This document shows positions 42,031 to 49,738 of a stretch of DNA of 52,462 bases, in pieces. Below the pieces are notes generated by a model that worked only from the letters and a program-made list of their open reading frames with translations, was not told where the DNA came from and searched no databases. The number at the start of each line of letters is the position of its first letter. The stretch's first letter is position 1. The stretch covers positions 1 through 52,462 of IMG/VR virus record IMGVR_UViG_3300033571_008036, one strand, 5' to 3'. The position numbers and the translations under genes are program-made. The DNA is from a virus.

Positions 42031-42756
42031 TTAATTGTGTTCTTGTTGATTGTTACCCGCACCTGAAAATCTTGGATATTCGACCATGTTTTTGTCTTTG
42101 TGAATAGCCAATTTATTTACTGGTAAATTCCAGTTTTCTGGATATGCTAAACTTGGAGTTAGTACTGCGGATTCATTACGGTGATCTACAATAAATTTAT
42201 TTAAATGTGATTCGTCGTGCCAAACTGCAATAATATTGTTTTTGAGATCCGCATCAACGTTGTTCTTCATTGTGTTGACCATGTGTTCAATAGAACTTCC
42301 AACAGCGCCCCACATACATCCTTGAACATACACGCAACGGTGACGTTCTGGAATATACGCAGTTGACGCACAATTTGTTTCTACGGGCCAGAAGTTAAGA
42401 TTATTGACAACTGAGGGGTGACATACCGCATAGTATTTCTTACCTCTAATATCAAAATTTTGTAATGTATCGACAAATTCTATATCGCTGTCTATATAAA
42501 AAACATAATCATAATGAGTTAGATCTTTTAAACATTGTGAAATGAACTCAAATCGTTTTAAAGTAATATACGGCCAAGGTTCGTGTTTGATCGGAAACCA
42601 TTTAACAGAGTCATCAAACCAATCCATTCTTTCATCTGTAAAGAAGTAAAAGTCTTTTTGAACATGTGGAATAAAATATTGATTTATTGATTTCCAAAGT
42701 GGATGTAAAAATATTTTATATTTGTTTGTTGCTAATGTAATAACTGCGATTTTCAT
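42031..42756 (-). CDS. GT6-family glycosyltransferase (blood-group A/B synthase type)
   Basis: Starts at MKIAVITLATNKY (42756); the longer start at 42798 overlaps the upstream gene and is rejected. The 241-residue protein has the GT6 signature: WPYITLKRFEFI (61-72), metal-binding DSD in YIDSDIEFV (87-95), GCMWGA (146-151), WHDESHLNKF (179-188) and LTPSLAYPE. GT6 includes mammalian alpha-1,3-Gal/GalNAc transferases and bacterial homologues that often act on fucosylated galactose. Here the D-x-D motif is present, while many bacterial GT6 enzymes carry N-x-N instead. The upstream neighbour is a GT11 fucosyltransferase, a natural partner. Confidence 0.8.
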   Translation of the reverse strand: MKIAVITLATNKYKIFLHPLWKSINQYFIPHVQKDFYFFTDERMDWFDDSVKWFPIKHEPWPYITLKRFEFISQCLKDLTHYDYVFYIDSDIEFVDTLQNFDIRGKKYYAVCHPSVVNNLNFWPVETNCASTAYIPERHRCVYVQGCMWGAVGSSIEHMVNTMKNNVDADLKNNIIAVWHDESHLNKFIVDHRNESAVLTPSLAYPENWNLPVNKLAIHKDKNMVEYPRFSGAGNNQQEHN

Positions 42757-42782
42757 AATAGTATGTATTTTATTTGGCAATT

Positions 42783-43595
42783 TTATATGACAATCCAATC
42801 CGAAAGATATAAATCCTTAGTATTTAATGTGACACCCGGACCAAACCATTTTGATGGAGCAATAACTTTTTTATTTGGGGTTTGATTTAACCAAGCTCCC
42901 CACCAACTAAATGTACTGTTTGCCATGATGTTATGATTGCATAATGTCATTATACACATATCGACGAATTGATTGTTACTTTCAGAAATATAAAAGTTAC
43001 CAGATCCTTCAAATGTAGATTTAGCCCAATCAACGTCATCTGTCACAATAATAAAGTTGTATGATTGATTGGTGAAATATTGTAATGCATTGGCATAATA
43101 AGTTAAATCACACACACCATGATGTTTAAATTGCAGATAATCACCTCTACGAACGTGGATAGAAACCGTTTCATAGGTTTGTTTATCTTTTAGATATGAC
43201 TGTGCCGCATCGATGATATCTGACCGAAATGTAAATTCAGAACGAATAGTAGATTCAATGTGTTTAAAATATCGTTCAGTTTGAAAATATCCATGCAAAT
43301 GTATATCATCTCCAGTATTGAAAAACGCTGGATTAAAATGAAAGTGTTTATTTTCATCTAAAATGGGATATTTTTCTTGACAATGTAATGCAGACAGTTG
43401 AAATGCTTTTGGTAATACTAACGTATTTTTGTTCACAAACTCATTGTCAGTGAATTGATTCCACGGAATCTTATTTCCGTTATAATAGTCAATTCCGTAT
43501 AAACAATTTTGTTTATCGGCAATACCCATTAAAGAAGCATATTGAAACATTTGATTTCCAAATCTTCCGTTAGTTCCTATTGTTATTGTTATCAT
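42783..43595 (-). CDS. GT11 alpha-1,2-fucosyltransferase (FutC-like)
   Basis: A 270-residue enzyme with the GT11 motifs: FGNQMFQYA (12-20), HVRRGDY (147-153; the Arg pair binds GDP-fucose), IVTDDVDWAK and NSTFSWWGAW (226-235). The family transfers fucose in alpha-1,2 linkage to galactose, making H-type structures. Its start overlaps the stop of the upstream gene (ATGA). No GDP-fucose biosynthesis genes (gmd, fcl) are in the window, so donor supply must come from elsewhere or from the host. Confidence 0.88.
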   Translation of the reverse strand: MITITIGTNGRFGNQMFQYASLMGIADKQNCLYGIDYYNGNKIPWNQFTDNEFVNKNTLVLPKAFQLSALHCQEKYPILDENKHFHFNPAFFNTGDDIHLHGYFQTERYFKHIESTIRSEFTFRSDIIDAAQSYLKDKQTYETVSIHVRRGDYLQFKHHGVCDLTYYANALQYFTNQSYNFIIVTDDVDWAKSTFEGSGNFYISESNNQFVDMCIMTLCNHNIMANSTFSWWGAWLNQTPNKKVIAPSKWFGPGVTLNTKDLYLSDWIVI

Positions 43596-44308
43596 TTAAT
43601 CAAATACTCTAGTTGTTCTAGTTTGAGACCAATGCTTGTTTGTCTTTTATTTGCCACTGTACAATTTGCGTGGTACAATATAGTATTATTACGATCAATA
43701 TAATCAATGTCAACTAATTGGTGCAAACAGTTATAACATGTAGTATTGTTTTTACATATATCACATTCAAATGTTGTAGTTCTATGTGGTAACGAGGTAT
43801 ATTGAAGATATCTAAAATCAAAAACATCGATATCTAATTTAGGAATGTTTTCTTTATAATAATTTATCACGTCCATATCATGAATATTATAATGTTTACA
43901 ACTTTCCAATAACTTTTCAAAAAAGTTTACCATTGTATCATTACAATCAATACGGCAAAATGCTGGATTAATATATGGATTATTTGGATCTTGATGTTCT
44001 TTTAAAACAGTAAAATTACCGTTGTAGGCTGATAAATCTATTTTAGATAAAAAACGAATATCAATATCTGCCCATACTATGGGTCTTCCAATGTTTTCTT
44101 TTATTGTCTCAAGCATCATTGTAGTTTTATGATGCATACAACTCATATACCCTTTGGAATCAAAGTCTCCATTACCATCAACATTTGTTTTAAACACGGT
44201 CAATTCAAAGTCTTCCCTATTGAATTGCATAAAAGATGGATAAAAATGTTTACTAAACAACGTATCCATTTGTGTAGAATATAAACAATATACTGGTATT
44301 CTTTCCAT
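43592..44308 (-). CDS. GT-A nucleotide-sugar transferase with Cys cluster
   Basis: A 238-residue protein with a D-x-D motif in IVWADIDIRFL (D81, D83), preceded by a helix rich in His and Met (SCMHHKTTMMLETI), matching the nucleotide-diphospho-sugar transferase fold (PF03407-like). Unusual is CDICKNNTTCYNC (C182, C185, C191, C194), a C-x2-C-x5-C-x2-C cluster that looks able to bind zinc. It overlaps the GT11 start and follows the GT2 gene by 3 bases. Confidence 0.6.
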   Translation of the reverse strand: MERIPVYCLYSTQMDTLFSKHFYPSFMQFNREDFELTVFKTNVDGNGDFDSKGYMSCMHHKTTMMLETIKENIGRPIVWADIDIRFLSKIDLSAYNGNFTVLKEHQDPNNPYINPAFCRIDCNDTMVNFFEKLLESCKHYNIHDMDVINYYKENIPKLDIDVFDFRYLQYTSLPHRTTTFECDICKNNTTCYNCLHQLVDIDYIDRNNTILYHANCTVANKRQTSIGLKLEQLEYLIK

Positions 44309-44311
44309 AAA

Positions 44312-44965
44312 TTATTTTCTAATATTATCTTCCAATGAAAATTCGTTCATATATCTAGTGTTGTCATTACGTTGTTTTTCAATGGTTTTAGTGTGATACA
44401 AAGACAATTCTTCCATTGCTGGTATACGAGTATATTCTTTGAATCCTATAACGGTTTCGTGAAGTTTACGATCCCATTTAATTTGTGGCAAATTTTTGTA
44501 TATGCGTGATTGATAATCTGGCCACATAATGTGACCCTTTTCATTTACACGCCATCCATATGTCTTAATATCATCGGGGGTAACTCCAATGAAATTGTTG
44601 ACACGGGGAACCCAAAACATTTCACATGTAGGATTTGATTGCAATAGTGCATACAAATTAACCAACAAAACTTCACTTGGTAATTCATCCGCATCAATTT
44701 GGAATATATACTCACCGTCACACTGTAATGTGCCATATGTTTTATGTGTTCCATAATCTTTATTTAGACTATGTTTTACAATTTTAGCCACATTAGAATA
44801 TTGTTGTAATATCTCCAACGTCAATTGATCTGTAGAATAATCATCTAATACCACGATTTGATTTCCTTCTGAGTATTTCAAAAGGAGTGATAAAAGGGTG
44901 CGCAATTGCGCACCCTCATTATGACATGTTACTAGATATGAAATAAACGGTTTCATACTTTTCAT
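44312..44965 (-). CDS. GT2-family glycosyltransferase
   Basis: A 217-residue GT-A enzyme of the GT2 type: FISYLVTCHNEGAQLRTLL, then VVLDDYSTDQ (41-46) for nucleotide binding and IFQIDADELP (91-94) for the metal. MWPDYQSRIYKN and WDRKLHETVIG follow, as in WaaE/KdtX-like enzymes. Its start overlaps the stop of the GT4 gene upstream (ATGA); Met4 at 44956 is an alternative start. Donor unknown. Confidence 0.75.
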   Translation of the reverse strand: MKSMKPFISYLVTCHNEGAQLRTLLSLLLKYSEGNQIVVLDDYSTDQLTLEILQQYSNVAKIVKHSLNKDYGTHKTYGTLQCDGEYIFQIDADELPSEVLLVNLYALLQSNPTCEMFWVPRVNNFIGVTPDDIKTYGWRVNEKGHIMWPDYQSRIYKNLPQIKWDRKLHETVIGFKEYTRIPAMEELSLYHTKTIEKQRNDNTRYMNEFSLEDNIRK

Positions 44966-46269
44966 TTAGGAATCGATGGTAGATTCATTTTCAATTGTGG
45001 AATTATAATCTTTTGTTCTACTGCAAACTGAGGAACATATCTATCTAAAATACCATGCAACTTTTGATCCATAGCACTTAGTGAGAATTGTTCGGAATTA
45101 CGTTCTGCCAACCCAATCGCATTATCTTTAGTTTTTTGATTCATACTAAAGTAATATTGTTTCAATCGTTCTTCTGCCAAACTATATGAAACTGTAAACC
45201 ACGCTGACTCTTTGATTAACCATTGGTTTACTGATGCAGAATTAATTACATCTACTTTACCCGGCAATAAACATTCTCTGTTAGATTCCAAGAAATCTAA
45301 GTGTCCACTCCAATCTGATGCGAGAATTGGTTTACCACTCAGTGACGCCAATAACAGTGGATGTCCAAATCCTTCACCGTGAGTAAAACTAACGTGACAT
45401 TTAACTTTTTCATGATTAAACAACGCATTCATTTCAGAGTCACTCAATTCACCGTGAATCAAATACACGTTTGGCTTATCGCCATCTACTTGAGACTCAA
45501 CTGTTTTAATCTTTTTCAAGATAGACTCTTTATCCATCTTTGAATAATTCGTTCCACTTGTTTTGAGAATTAAACACGGCTTTTGTGTGCGGTTTTTAAA
45601 AGTGTGTAAAAACGTTTTGATAAGATTGCCAATATCTTTTCTGTCGTGATACGGACTTTCATGTGTCCATTGACCAACAAATAAGAACGCAAATGTCTCT
45701 GGAATTTGATTCATCACCGTTTCCACAGAATCAACCTTTTCATTGGTAATCTTATAGACGTTGGTATTTGCTCCCCAAAAACAAACTTCCATCGGTTTAT
45801 TGTTACGTAGTTGTTCTTTACGACCACTTCCGTCTTGGTATTCCTTAGTATAATCCGCGTCATCAAACACTTTCTTTGAATGTCGAGATGTAACAATATT
45901 CATATCCATCTTGTTAAGTCCCTCAATCCATTCTCCCGCTGCTGCTGTGGTTTCAATACCCGCAGTCATTCCAATGTTATATTTGCCAATAGGTTTGAAT
46001 TCATTTGGAATTGAGATTTGAATAAACAAATCGGGTTGTCGATTGAGCGGTTCCTTCAACATCTTGTCAAACAACGCAAGATTCAACGGATCGTTATAAT
46101 CCAACTCATCTTGAAATCGTTTGATGGGATTTGCTCCCCACTTGGTAGTAGCAATTTTTACATCATATTTATCGTATCGAAGAATGCTTTTAGCAACTTC
46201 TCTTGCCCAATCTCCATAACCGCTTCGGCTAAAGACGGGGCCTTGTATAACACATAGTGGTTTACTCAT
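44962..46269 (-). CDS. GT4-like glycosyltransferase (435 aa)
   Basis: Starts at MSKPLCVIQGPVFSRSGYGD (46269), 1 base after the dUTPase stop; a start at 46281 would overlap and is rejected. GT-B fold: Gly-rich N-terminal SRSGYGDWAREVAKSI, mid-protein AFLFVGQWTHESPYHDRKD, and donor-site HGEGFGHPLLLASLSGKP, followed by DWSGHLDFL. The second Glu of the E-x7-E motif is replaced by Ala, a known variation. Related in layout to the split enzyme upstream in the locus. Donor and acceptor unknown. Confidence 0.75.
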   Translation of the reverse strand: MSKPLCVIQGPVFSRSGYGDWAREVAKSILRYDKYDVKIATTKWGANPIKRFQDELDYNDPLNLALFDKMLKEPLNRQPDLFIQISIPNEFKPIGKYNIGMTAGIETTAAAGEWIEGLNKMDMNIVTSRHSKKVFDDADYTKEYQDGSGRKEQLRNNKPMEVCFWGANTNVYKITNEKVDSVETVMNQIPETFAFLFVGQWTHESPYHDRKDIGNLIKTFLHTFKNRTQKPCLILKTSGTNYSKMDKESILKKIKTVESQVDGDKPNVYLIHGELSDSEMNALFNHEKVKCHVSFTHGEGFGHPLLLASLSGKPILASDWSGHLDFLESNRECLLPGKVDVINSASVNQWLIKESAWFTVSYSLAEERLKQYYFSMNQKTKDNAIGLAERNSEQFSLSAMDQKLHGILDRYVPQFAVEQKIIIPQLKMNLPSIPK

Positions 46270-46270
46270 A

Positions 46271-46966
46271 TTAATTTCCAAAAATTTTAGTGTCTCTTTC
46301 CTTGATCATGTCAGAATACTTTTGAGCGTTGGCTTGAAAATATCCTTCCTTTTGTTTGATTAAATCTTCAATACTTTTTCCAGTAGCTGTAGATGTGGAT
46401 GTGGTTGTTGTTGGTTTAGGAACATCAGTACTTCCAAAACCACCATCACCACGGTCAGTTGCGTCCAATTCATCAACAAGTATGAACTCTACGTTTTCTA
46501 CCTTGGTGACTTTCAGTTGACAGATTTTGTCTCCAATACTATAGATCTTAATTGGATTAACACTACCTATAATTTGATTGTCTAGGATATTATAATCTTC
46601 TGGCTGAAAGATATACTTGAAACGAAGTAAAACTTCACCACGATAATCAGCATCAATCAGTCCAATACAATTTGCCAATACTAGATTATATTTACTGATA
46701 CTACTACGTGGAAACGCTAGAATATCATGGTCAAAATCTGTATAACCAAATGTACTAAATACACGGTCTTTTTGAACTGCTAGTTTTAGATTGGTCCGAT
46801 ATTGAATATAATCAACACGTTTATATCCACCACGATCATTTGTTTCTCCAACAATTTCCGGACCACTAGTTGCAATTATATCATAACCTGTAGCTCTATC
46901 TGTACCCCTCTTGGGAAGATTATCTACCGATTGATATGTTTCATTTTTTAGTATTTGAATCTTCAT
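46271..46966 (-). CDS. dut: dUTPase with extended C-terminus
   Basis: A trimeric-type dUTPase of 231 residues. All five motifs are present: DRATGYDI (23-30), RSSISK (87-92), GLIDADYRG (102-110), GDKICQL (145-151) and RGDGGFGST (172-180). It hydrolyses dUTP to dUMP, preventing uracil incorporation and feeding dTMP synthesis. About 50 residues follow motif 5: a Thr/Ser linker and a charged helix, not part of normal dUTPases. The gene sits between glycosyltransferase genes and overlaps the one upstream by 4 bases, an odd place for a nucleotide enzyme. Confidence 0.92.
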   Translation of the reverse strand: MKIQILKNETYQSVDNLPKRGTDRATGYDIIATSGPEIVGETNDRGGYKRVDYIQYRTNLKLAVQKDRVFSTFGYTDFDHDILAFPRSSISKYNLVLANCIGLIDADYRGEVLLRFKYIFQPEDYNILDNQIIGSVNPIKIYSIGDKICQLKVTKVENVEFILVDELDATDRGDGGFGSTDVPKPTTTTSTSTATGKSIEDLIKQKEGYFQANAQKYSDMIKERDTKIFGN

Positions 46967-47934
46967 ACAATTTCCTTTCTAACTTTTTCAATATCAACTT
47001 TGCCAAAATCAACTCCCATACAATTATCGGGCAGCGATTGTCCAATATATTCTTTGCTGGTATGTATACTAAACGATTCTGATGGTTTAAAATGTTGTAG
47101 TGTATAGTCCATTGACTTGATAAATTCATTGCACATATGGACTGAGTTTATGCCACCTTCATTTAAGGCCCATCTACGTCCTTCTTCGCCACGGCGGGTA
47201 CGTTCGTCATCAGACATTAAATACCAATACATCATTGCCTCGGCGATATCACGAACGTCCGCCATATCATCAAAGATATATGGAGTTTGATTGCTACCAT
47301 GTGTATCAAGAACTTTTGGCCACACTGGTTTTGCCCAAACACCGTGATTTTTATACTTTCCGATATTATTTGTACCAAATTCTTTATTGAACTCCACTGG
47401 ATTGCCGTTATCATCGGTTTGACCAATTTGATCTTGAAGTCCACCGGTTACATTTACAATTACGGGTGTACCAGACATGATTGATTCTGCTACACTGAGA
47501 CCAAATCCTTCATTACTAGATACGTTGATTGTAACGTCTGATATATTATACATTAAATTCATTTCACCCGGAGTGATTTTTCTCTGTGAAAAATAAACAG
47601 TATAATCACGACATAGTGCTTCTTTAACAGCTGGCAGATCCGTACCGTGACCGTTTTGTCCCACAACCTCAGTATGAAGAATTAGACATACCTTTTTTGC
47701 ATCTTCTTTGGAAAGACTGTCACAAAATATTCTGTATGCCAAAATTACATTGGATACTTGTTTACGTTTGACATTACGACTGTTAAAGAAAATCGTATAA
47801 TCATATGACGATCCGTTGAAGAATCTCTTTTTTCCTTCAAGGAGGTTTTTATCATTTTTATCAACTGGACGAAATACCTCACTGTTAATTCCGTGAGGTA
47901 CATAGTGTAATAGTGTTTTTCCTTTAATTGGCAT
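46963..47934 (-). CDS. GT4 glycosyltransferase, C-terminal half (split gene)
   Basis: A 323-residue protein that is only the donor-binding half of a GT4 enzyme. It begins PIKGKTLLHYVPHGINSEVF, which in intact enzymes marks the interdomain linker, then IFFNSRNVKRKQVSNVILAY and the E-x7-E motif in SSNEGFGLSVAESIMSGTP. The acceptor domain is encoded by the gene just upstream (47936-48487); only one base separates stop and start, in different frames. Either the enzyme works as two chains, or a frameshift joins or broke them. Its 3' end overlaps the dUTPase start. Confidence 0.7.
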   Translation of the reverse strand: MPIKGKTLLHYVPHGINSEVFRPVDKNDKNLLEGKKRFFNGSSYDYTIFFNSRNVKRKQVSNVILAYRIFCDSLSKEDAKKVCLILHTEVVGQNGHGTDLPAVKEALCRDYTVYFSQRKITPGEMNLMYNISDVTINVSSNEGFGLSVAESIMSGTPVIVNVTGGLQDQIGQTDDNGNPVEFNKEFGTNNIGKYKNHGVWAKPVWPKVLDTHGSNQTPYIFDDMADVRDIAEAMMYWYLMSDDERTRRGEEGRRWALNEGGINSVHMCNEFIKSMDYTLQHFKPSESFSIHTSKEYIGQSLPDNCMGVDFGKVDIEKVRKEIV

Positions 47935-47935
47935 A

Positions 47936-48487
47936 TTAAGCGTTCTCCCTTATGATGTTACCGTCTTTGTCAAAGTCACCGTATATCGAAGTACAATATT
48001 CAGGTCCAAGAACCCATTTGTTAATATTGTATGTTTGTTTGCTAATGCTAAACAATGCATCACAACTTTCATAAAATGGACGATTCCACATTGGATATGG
48101 AAGATCGTCCCAAATGTTTAGATATGTAATTGGGATTTTCTTTCGAACTTCACGTTCAATTGCGTACAACCAACCCCAATAACGAGGATCTGTAAAGTGC
48201 ATAATTGCATCGGGATTTTCTTTTGCTATGACAGCATACAATAAATCCTCATTTCCATATCCCGCTGTAGGATATAATACAACATACGCATCTTTAACAT
48301 TTGCGTTTTTTTGAATTTCTTCACTGAGATTAATTACCTTGCCTTTATCTGGGTGATTAATTGCACCAGCGATTTGAACCCAATCATAATGATGGGCCGT
48401 ACCAATAACCAATTCACGACTCATTGTGGATACACCACTATGCATACGCAAATCGTCACTCAATAAGAGAATTTTCTTTTTAGACAT
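47936..48487 (-). CDS. GT4 glycosyltransferase, N-terminal half (split gene)
   Basis: A 183-residue protein equal to the N-terminal Rossmann domain of a GT-B enzyme: KKILLLSDDLRMHSGVSTMS at the start, a DAIMHFTDPRYWGW segment and LFSISKQTYNINKWVLG at the end. The C-terminal donor domain is absent and found in the next gene. Start and stop are intact and the sequence shows no decay. See the partner entry for the joint. Confidence 0.7.
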   Translation of the reverse strand: MSKKKILLLSDDLRMHSGVSTMSRELVIGTAHHYDWVQIAGAINHPDKGKVINLSEEIQKNANVKDAYVVLYPTAGYGNEDLLYAVIAKENPDAIMHFTDPRYWGWLYAIEREVRKKIPITYLNIWDDLPYPMWNRPFYESCDALFSISKQTYNINKWVLGPEYCTSIYGDFDKDGNIIRENA

Positions 48488-48492
48488 AACTT

Positions 48493-48726
48493 TTAAACTG
48501 ATTCAATATTGTTTTGAAGACTCGGTAATTGAACGTTCTGACTATCAGATGAAAGTACAGGTATATTGTAATTATACAATTTATCTCTAAACGATTGTTC
48601 TTGGAGAAATAAATGTAACGAACGATTTACCAAGTCTTGTAAATGAAACTTGTTGTTAGTGTTGAATTGTTTGAATTTTATATATGCGTCTTTATCAACT
48701 TTGACGCTAGTAAGAACTCTTGACAT
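48493..48726 (-). CDS. Ribbon-helix-helix DNA-binding protein
   Basis: Starts at MSRVLTSVKVDKDAYIKF (48726); the much longer frame upstream (to 48921) lies antiparallel-free inside the nuclease gene region and is rejected. The 77-residue protein has the ribbon-helix-helix order: a basic beta strand (VLTSVKVDK), helix (AYIKFKQFNTNN) and helix (LQDLVNRSLHLFLQE), as in Arc/MetJ/CopG-type repressors. The leader holds tandem GTATATAC palindromes, a candidate operator. It precedes the minus-strand sugar locus and may control it. The C-terminal 25 residues are polar. Confidence 0.6.
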   Translation of the reverse strand: MSRVLTSVKVDKDAYIKFKQFNTNNKFHLQDLVNRSLHLFLQEQSFRDKLYNYNIPVLSSDSQNVQLPSLQNNIESV

Positions 48727-48732
48727 AACTTT

Positions 48733-48750
48733 GTATATACGTATATATAC
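48733..48750 (-). promoter_or_regulatory. Tandem palindromes before the ribbon-helix-helix gene
   Basis: GTATATAC (48733-48740) and GTATATATAC (48741-48750) are each perfect palindromes, side by side, 7 to 24 bases before the start codon at 48726. Arc/MetJ-type proteins bind tandem short palindromes, so autoregulation is plausible; the AT-rich sequence may also act as a -10 region. Confidence 0.4.
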
Positions 48751-48769
48751 GCAATACAAATTGTTATTT

Positions 48770-49687
48770 TTAATTGTCTTCTTTATCGTCTTTAGTTTCT
48801 TTGCCATCACAATTAGTCTTGTAATGTGTACAGTATTTACAGTTCTTTTTGCTCTTGCCAGGAACCTTTGGATAATAACCATCTTCCTTGTACGTTCCTT
48901 CCGGTGTAAAACACTCGTCAATGAACGATGTAAACGTCACCAATGACTTTGACACATAGTTTTTAGCATTAGCTGGTTCAAATATTTGAATTCTATTTTG
49001 TGGAAATGCAACATTCTCATATAACTTACGTTTTAGAATAAAAAATTCCACATCAATTGCGTCTAATGGAACATTAAACTGTTTGGAGTAGAATGCCTTA
49101 TACAATAACAATTGTGAATACTTACTTTCATCAGCAACCTGATACTTGTTCCATCCCATCGAACTTGTCTTGAAATCCCAAATCTTGTATTTTCCAGACG
49201 TTTTGTCTCGTAGAATCAAGTCAACATACGCAATAAAACGAACATTGTTTTTGATAGGAACATCCAATGGAACTTCAACACCGATGAATTCATACTTACG
49301 ACTTGGAAAATGTTTGATACGGTTGGCAGAATTACTAAAAGTCTTTAGAATATCTTCACCATCAAAAAGAAACTCGGTAACATCATCGTCAGTATACGGT
49401 TCCTTAAAAGTGTCTTTTTCTTCTAAAAGAATTTTGGCAAATTCATCACGAAACTTTTTAATAAGGTCAATTTCGTCTGCGACCTCGGCACCCTCAGTAT
49501 ATAGCAACTTAATATAATCTTGAATGGTATTATGAATTGCTGTACCAAAACAAGTGTTTAAACTGGCTTCATATTTACGCAAACCTTTCAAATAATTAAG
49601 ATACCAACTGTGAGGACACTTGAACCATCCTGAATATTGTGAAAAGCTGACTGTTTTTTTGTTTTTTTCTTCTATAATTTCAGACAT
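48770..49687 (-). CDS. Cas4/AddB-like PD-(D/E)XK nuclease with Fe-S Cys set
   Basis: Starts at MSEIIEEKNKK (49687). A 305-residue RecB-family nuclease: CPHSWYLNYLKGLR near the start, FGTAIHNTIQ (His51 region), IAYVDLIL (D156), WDFKTS (D171, K173) and SQLLLYK (192-197). Four cysteines are placed as in Cas4 and AddB enzymes: C24 before the core and C283, C286 and C293 (CKYCTHYKTNC) after it, so a 4Fe-4S cluster is likely. Such phage nucleases act in recombination or DNA processing, as single-strand exonucleases. No CRISPR genes are nearby, so a Cas4 role in adaptation is not supported. Confidence 0.85.
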   Translation of the reverse strand: MSEIIEEKNKKTVSFSQYSGWFKCPHSWYLNYLKGLRKYEASLNTCFGTAIHNTIQDYIKLLYTEGAEVADEIDLIKKFRDEFAKILLEEKDTFKEPYTDDDVTEFLFDGEDILKTFSNSANRIKHFPSRKYEFIGVEVPLDVPIKNNVRFIAYVDLILRDKTSGKYKIWDFKTSSMGWNKYQVADESKYSQLLLYKAFYSKQFNVPLDAIDVEFFILKRKLYENVAFPQNRIQIFEPANAKNYVSKSLVTFTSFIDECFTPEGTYKEDGYYPKVPGKSKKNCKYCTHYKTNCDGKETKDDKEDN

Positions 49688-49738
49688 ACTTATATAGAGT
49701 ATCATACACGATCTTCAAAGTCCACATCTTATAAACAT

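Noticed and set aside
48727-48921. Long N-terminal extension of the ribbon-helix-helix protein
   Set aside because: It would overlap the nuclease gene and run through the tandem palindromes; ATG 48726 gives a complete small repressor.
48770-49687. Cas4 as part of a CRISPR adaptation module
   Set aside because: No cas1, cas2 or repeat array nearby; the family is common in phage recombination.
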